Below the pieces are notes generated by a model, which saw nothing but the letters and a program-made list of their open reading frames with translations, did no database searches and had not been told where the DNA came from. The translations under genes and the position numbers were made by a program. Positions 5,853-6,673 of a stretch of DNA of 6,673 nt are shown here, in pieces. The stretch spans positions 1 through 6,673 of the forward strand of contig JAVBNU010000002.1 in assembly GCA_031551265.1 (NCBI GenBank), given 5' to 3'. Each line of letters starts with the position of its first letter. Positions within the stretch are counted from its first letter, which is position 1. The DNA is from JAVBNU01 sp031551265 (GTDB lineage Bacteria; Cyanobacteriota; Vampirovibrionia; Gastranaerophilales; Gastranaerophilaceae).

Positions 5853-5969
5853 ATTTATGTACATTGAGAAAAGGAGTGATGTATATGGCCTAAAGCAGCA
5901 CCGTTATCTCCTTCGATGATTTTTATCCGAAAAACAACCTGTTAATCAAAATGAAAGAAGGATCAGAAA

Positions 5970-6673
5970 ATGAAGAAGTTGAGAAAGTTTGCAGCAATCC
6001 TACTTGTATGTGCCCTCTTGATCCAAGTTGTTCCCCTCGCCGCCATGGCGCAGGATAGCGAGACCCCCTCAGCCTATGAAACCGGTGACATCTATCAAGG
6101 CGATCCCCCTCCTTCTAAGTCGGAGTATTTGCAATACGAACAACCCAAAACGCCGGATTTTCCTGCGGAAGAAGACGGTGAAACCCCCATTGTTGTGGAA
6201 GAAGTTATTGAAAAAAGAGGAGAAGACATCAAGCATTTCCGCCTTTCTGACGGCAGTATGGTGGCGGCTGTCTATGGCATGCCCGTTCACTATATGGAAG
6301 ACGGTGAGTGGGTAGATTACGACAATAGCCTGGAGGTTACCACTGATAATGGCGGTGCACAGGTGTTTACCAATCAGGAATCCAGCAGTGAGGTTTCATT
6401 GCCGGAGACATTGGACGAAGGAGAAAAGCTGAGTTTAACCAACGAGGAATATACCATCGAGATGGAAGTTGCGGTCAAAGAACCATCAGAAGGCGTTATC
6501 GAAGAGCAAGCCCCCTTAACGGCAGAAACAGCCCCAGCCAGGATGGCGGCTACCGCCAATCAAGAGCAAAACAAGTGGGAGAAGATGGATCCCAATCACC
6601 TGATGGTCCTTGAAAATGTGACTTCTGCTGTGAAATATGAGGATGTCTATCCTAACACCGACATAGAATACAT
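5970..6673 (+). CDS. Secreted RHS/WapA- or DNRLRE-type wall protein, N-terminal part
   Basis: This frame starts at ATG 5970 after AAGGA with a 7-nt spacer and stays open for 234 codons to the window edge, so the gene is 3'-truncated by the window. Residues 1-28 form a Sec signal peptide: MKKLRK, a hydrophobic core, then an AMA|QD cleavage site. Cys14 is not in a proper lipobox. An acidic Pro-rich linker follows. Residues about 77-110 (VVEEVIEKRGEDIKHFRLSD, then VHYMEDGEWVDYDNSL) resemble the N-terminal module of large Clostridia surface proteins with RHS repeats or DNRLRE domains, which usually read KRxENxKxFRLxDGSxxAxxYxxPVHY and GxWxxIDNxL. The NVTSAVKYEDVYPNTDIEYI stretch at the edge fits the same family. 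Many such proteins, for example WapA, carry a variable C-terminal toxin followed by an immunity gene. That part is not visible, so toxin function is inference. Confidence 0.75.
   Translation, partial: MKKLRKFAAILLVCALLIQVVPLAAMAQDSETPSAYETGDIYQGDPPPSKSEYLQYEQPKTPDFPAEEDGETPIVVEEVIEKRGEDIKHFRLSDGSMVAAVYGMPVHYMEDGEWVDYDNSLEVTTDNGGAQVFTNQESSSEVSLPETLDEGEKLSLTNEEYTIEMEVAVKEPSEGVIEEQAPLTAETAPARMAATANQEQNKWEKMDPNHLMVLENVTSAVKYEDVYPNTDIEY

Larger units (their letters stand above)
5203..5969. other. Divergent intergenic region with hairpins and leader
   Basis: This long region separates the minus-strand EPS operon from the plus-strand secreted protein gene. I find no convincing gene in it. It holds a long hairpin (5458-5514), overlapping short inverted repeats (5533-5572), an AT-rich dyad (5706-5729) just before a candidate plus promoter (5742-5770), and a leader of roughly 190 nt with repeats and a decoy start. 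A 10-bp direct repeat GAAAAGGTAT occurs at 5297-5306 and 5681-5690. A 24-codon frame at 5595-5669 follows a purine-rich tract, and a 38-codon minus frame runs 5367-5483; neither has enough support to call. Confidence 0.5.

Noticed and set aside
5885..6059. After a TAA, a frame reading SSTVISFDDFYPKNN… overlaps the start of the secreted-protein gene
   Set aside because: It would need readthrough of the TAA two codons after ATG, and the overlapping signal-peptide frame is far better supported.
1..6673. CRISPR array, tRNA or rRNA genes
   Set aside because: No regularly spaced repeats, no tRNA cloverleaf pattern and no rRNA-like stretches were seen on reading both strands.

Overview
The window looks like a low-to-mid-GC Gram-positive chromosome, most likely a gut-type member of the Clostridia. 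The reasons are strong AGGAG-type ribosome binding sites, sigma-A-like promoters, EpsG and PglC-type exopolysaccharide genes, and a signal-peptide protein of the RHS/WapA style. This assignment is inference from gene style and not from a marker gene.

Layout. Positions 1-247 are a GC-rich, palindrome-bearing stretch with no convincing gene. Positions 248-5117 hold a minus-strand exopolysaccharide (EPS) operon. In transcription order it encodes: a NeuD/PglD-type sugar acyltransferase whose first ~60 residues resemble the arm-type DNA-binding domain of a tyrosine integrase; a PglC/EpsL-type phosphoglycosyl transferase that would start the lipid-linked repeat unit; a GT4 glycosyltransferase; the decayed 5' end of a nucleotide-sugar dehydrogenase; a second GT4-like glycosyltransferase; and an EpsG-family polymerase. 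Genes are spaced by -20 to +24 nt, so they are probably co-transcribed from a near-consensus promoter (TTGACA-17-TAATAT) at 5174-5202. Positions 5203-5969 are a long divergent intergenic region with a 25-bp-arm hairpin, smaller inverted repeats and a candidate plus-strand promoter. From 5970 to the right edge runs the beginning of a secreted plus-strand protein whose N-terminal sequence matches the style of RHS/WapA or DNRLRE-containing wall proteins.

How the genes work together. The phosphoglycosyl transferase would load the first sugar phosphate onto undecaprenyl phosphate, the two glycosyltransferases would extend it, and EpsG would polymerise the repeat at the membrane. The acyltransferase would modify a (probably amino) sugar nucleotide, but its usual catalytic His is Arg here. 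No flippase, aminotransferase, chain-length regulator or intact dehydrogenase is visible, so the locus is either supplemented elsewhere or partly decayed. Base composition appears to shift from moderately GC at the operon start to very AT-rich at its end, as expected when the distal genes are exchanged horizontally.

The points that most deserve a second look are the integrase-domain/acyltransferase fusion at the operon head, the dehydrogenase remnant that keeps its start signals, and the partial RHS/WapA-like gene. I did not find clear evidence of a wholly new system.
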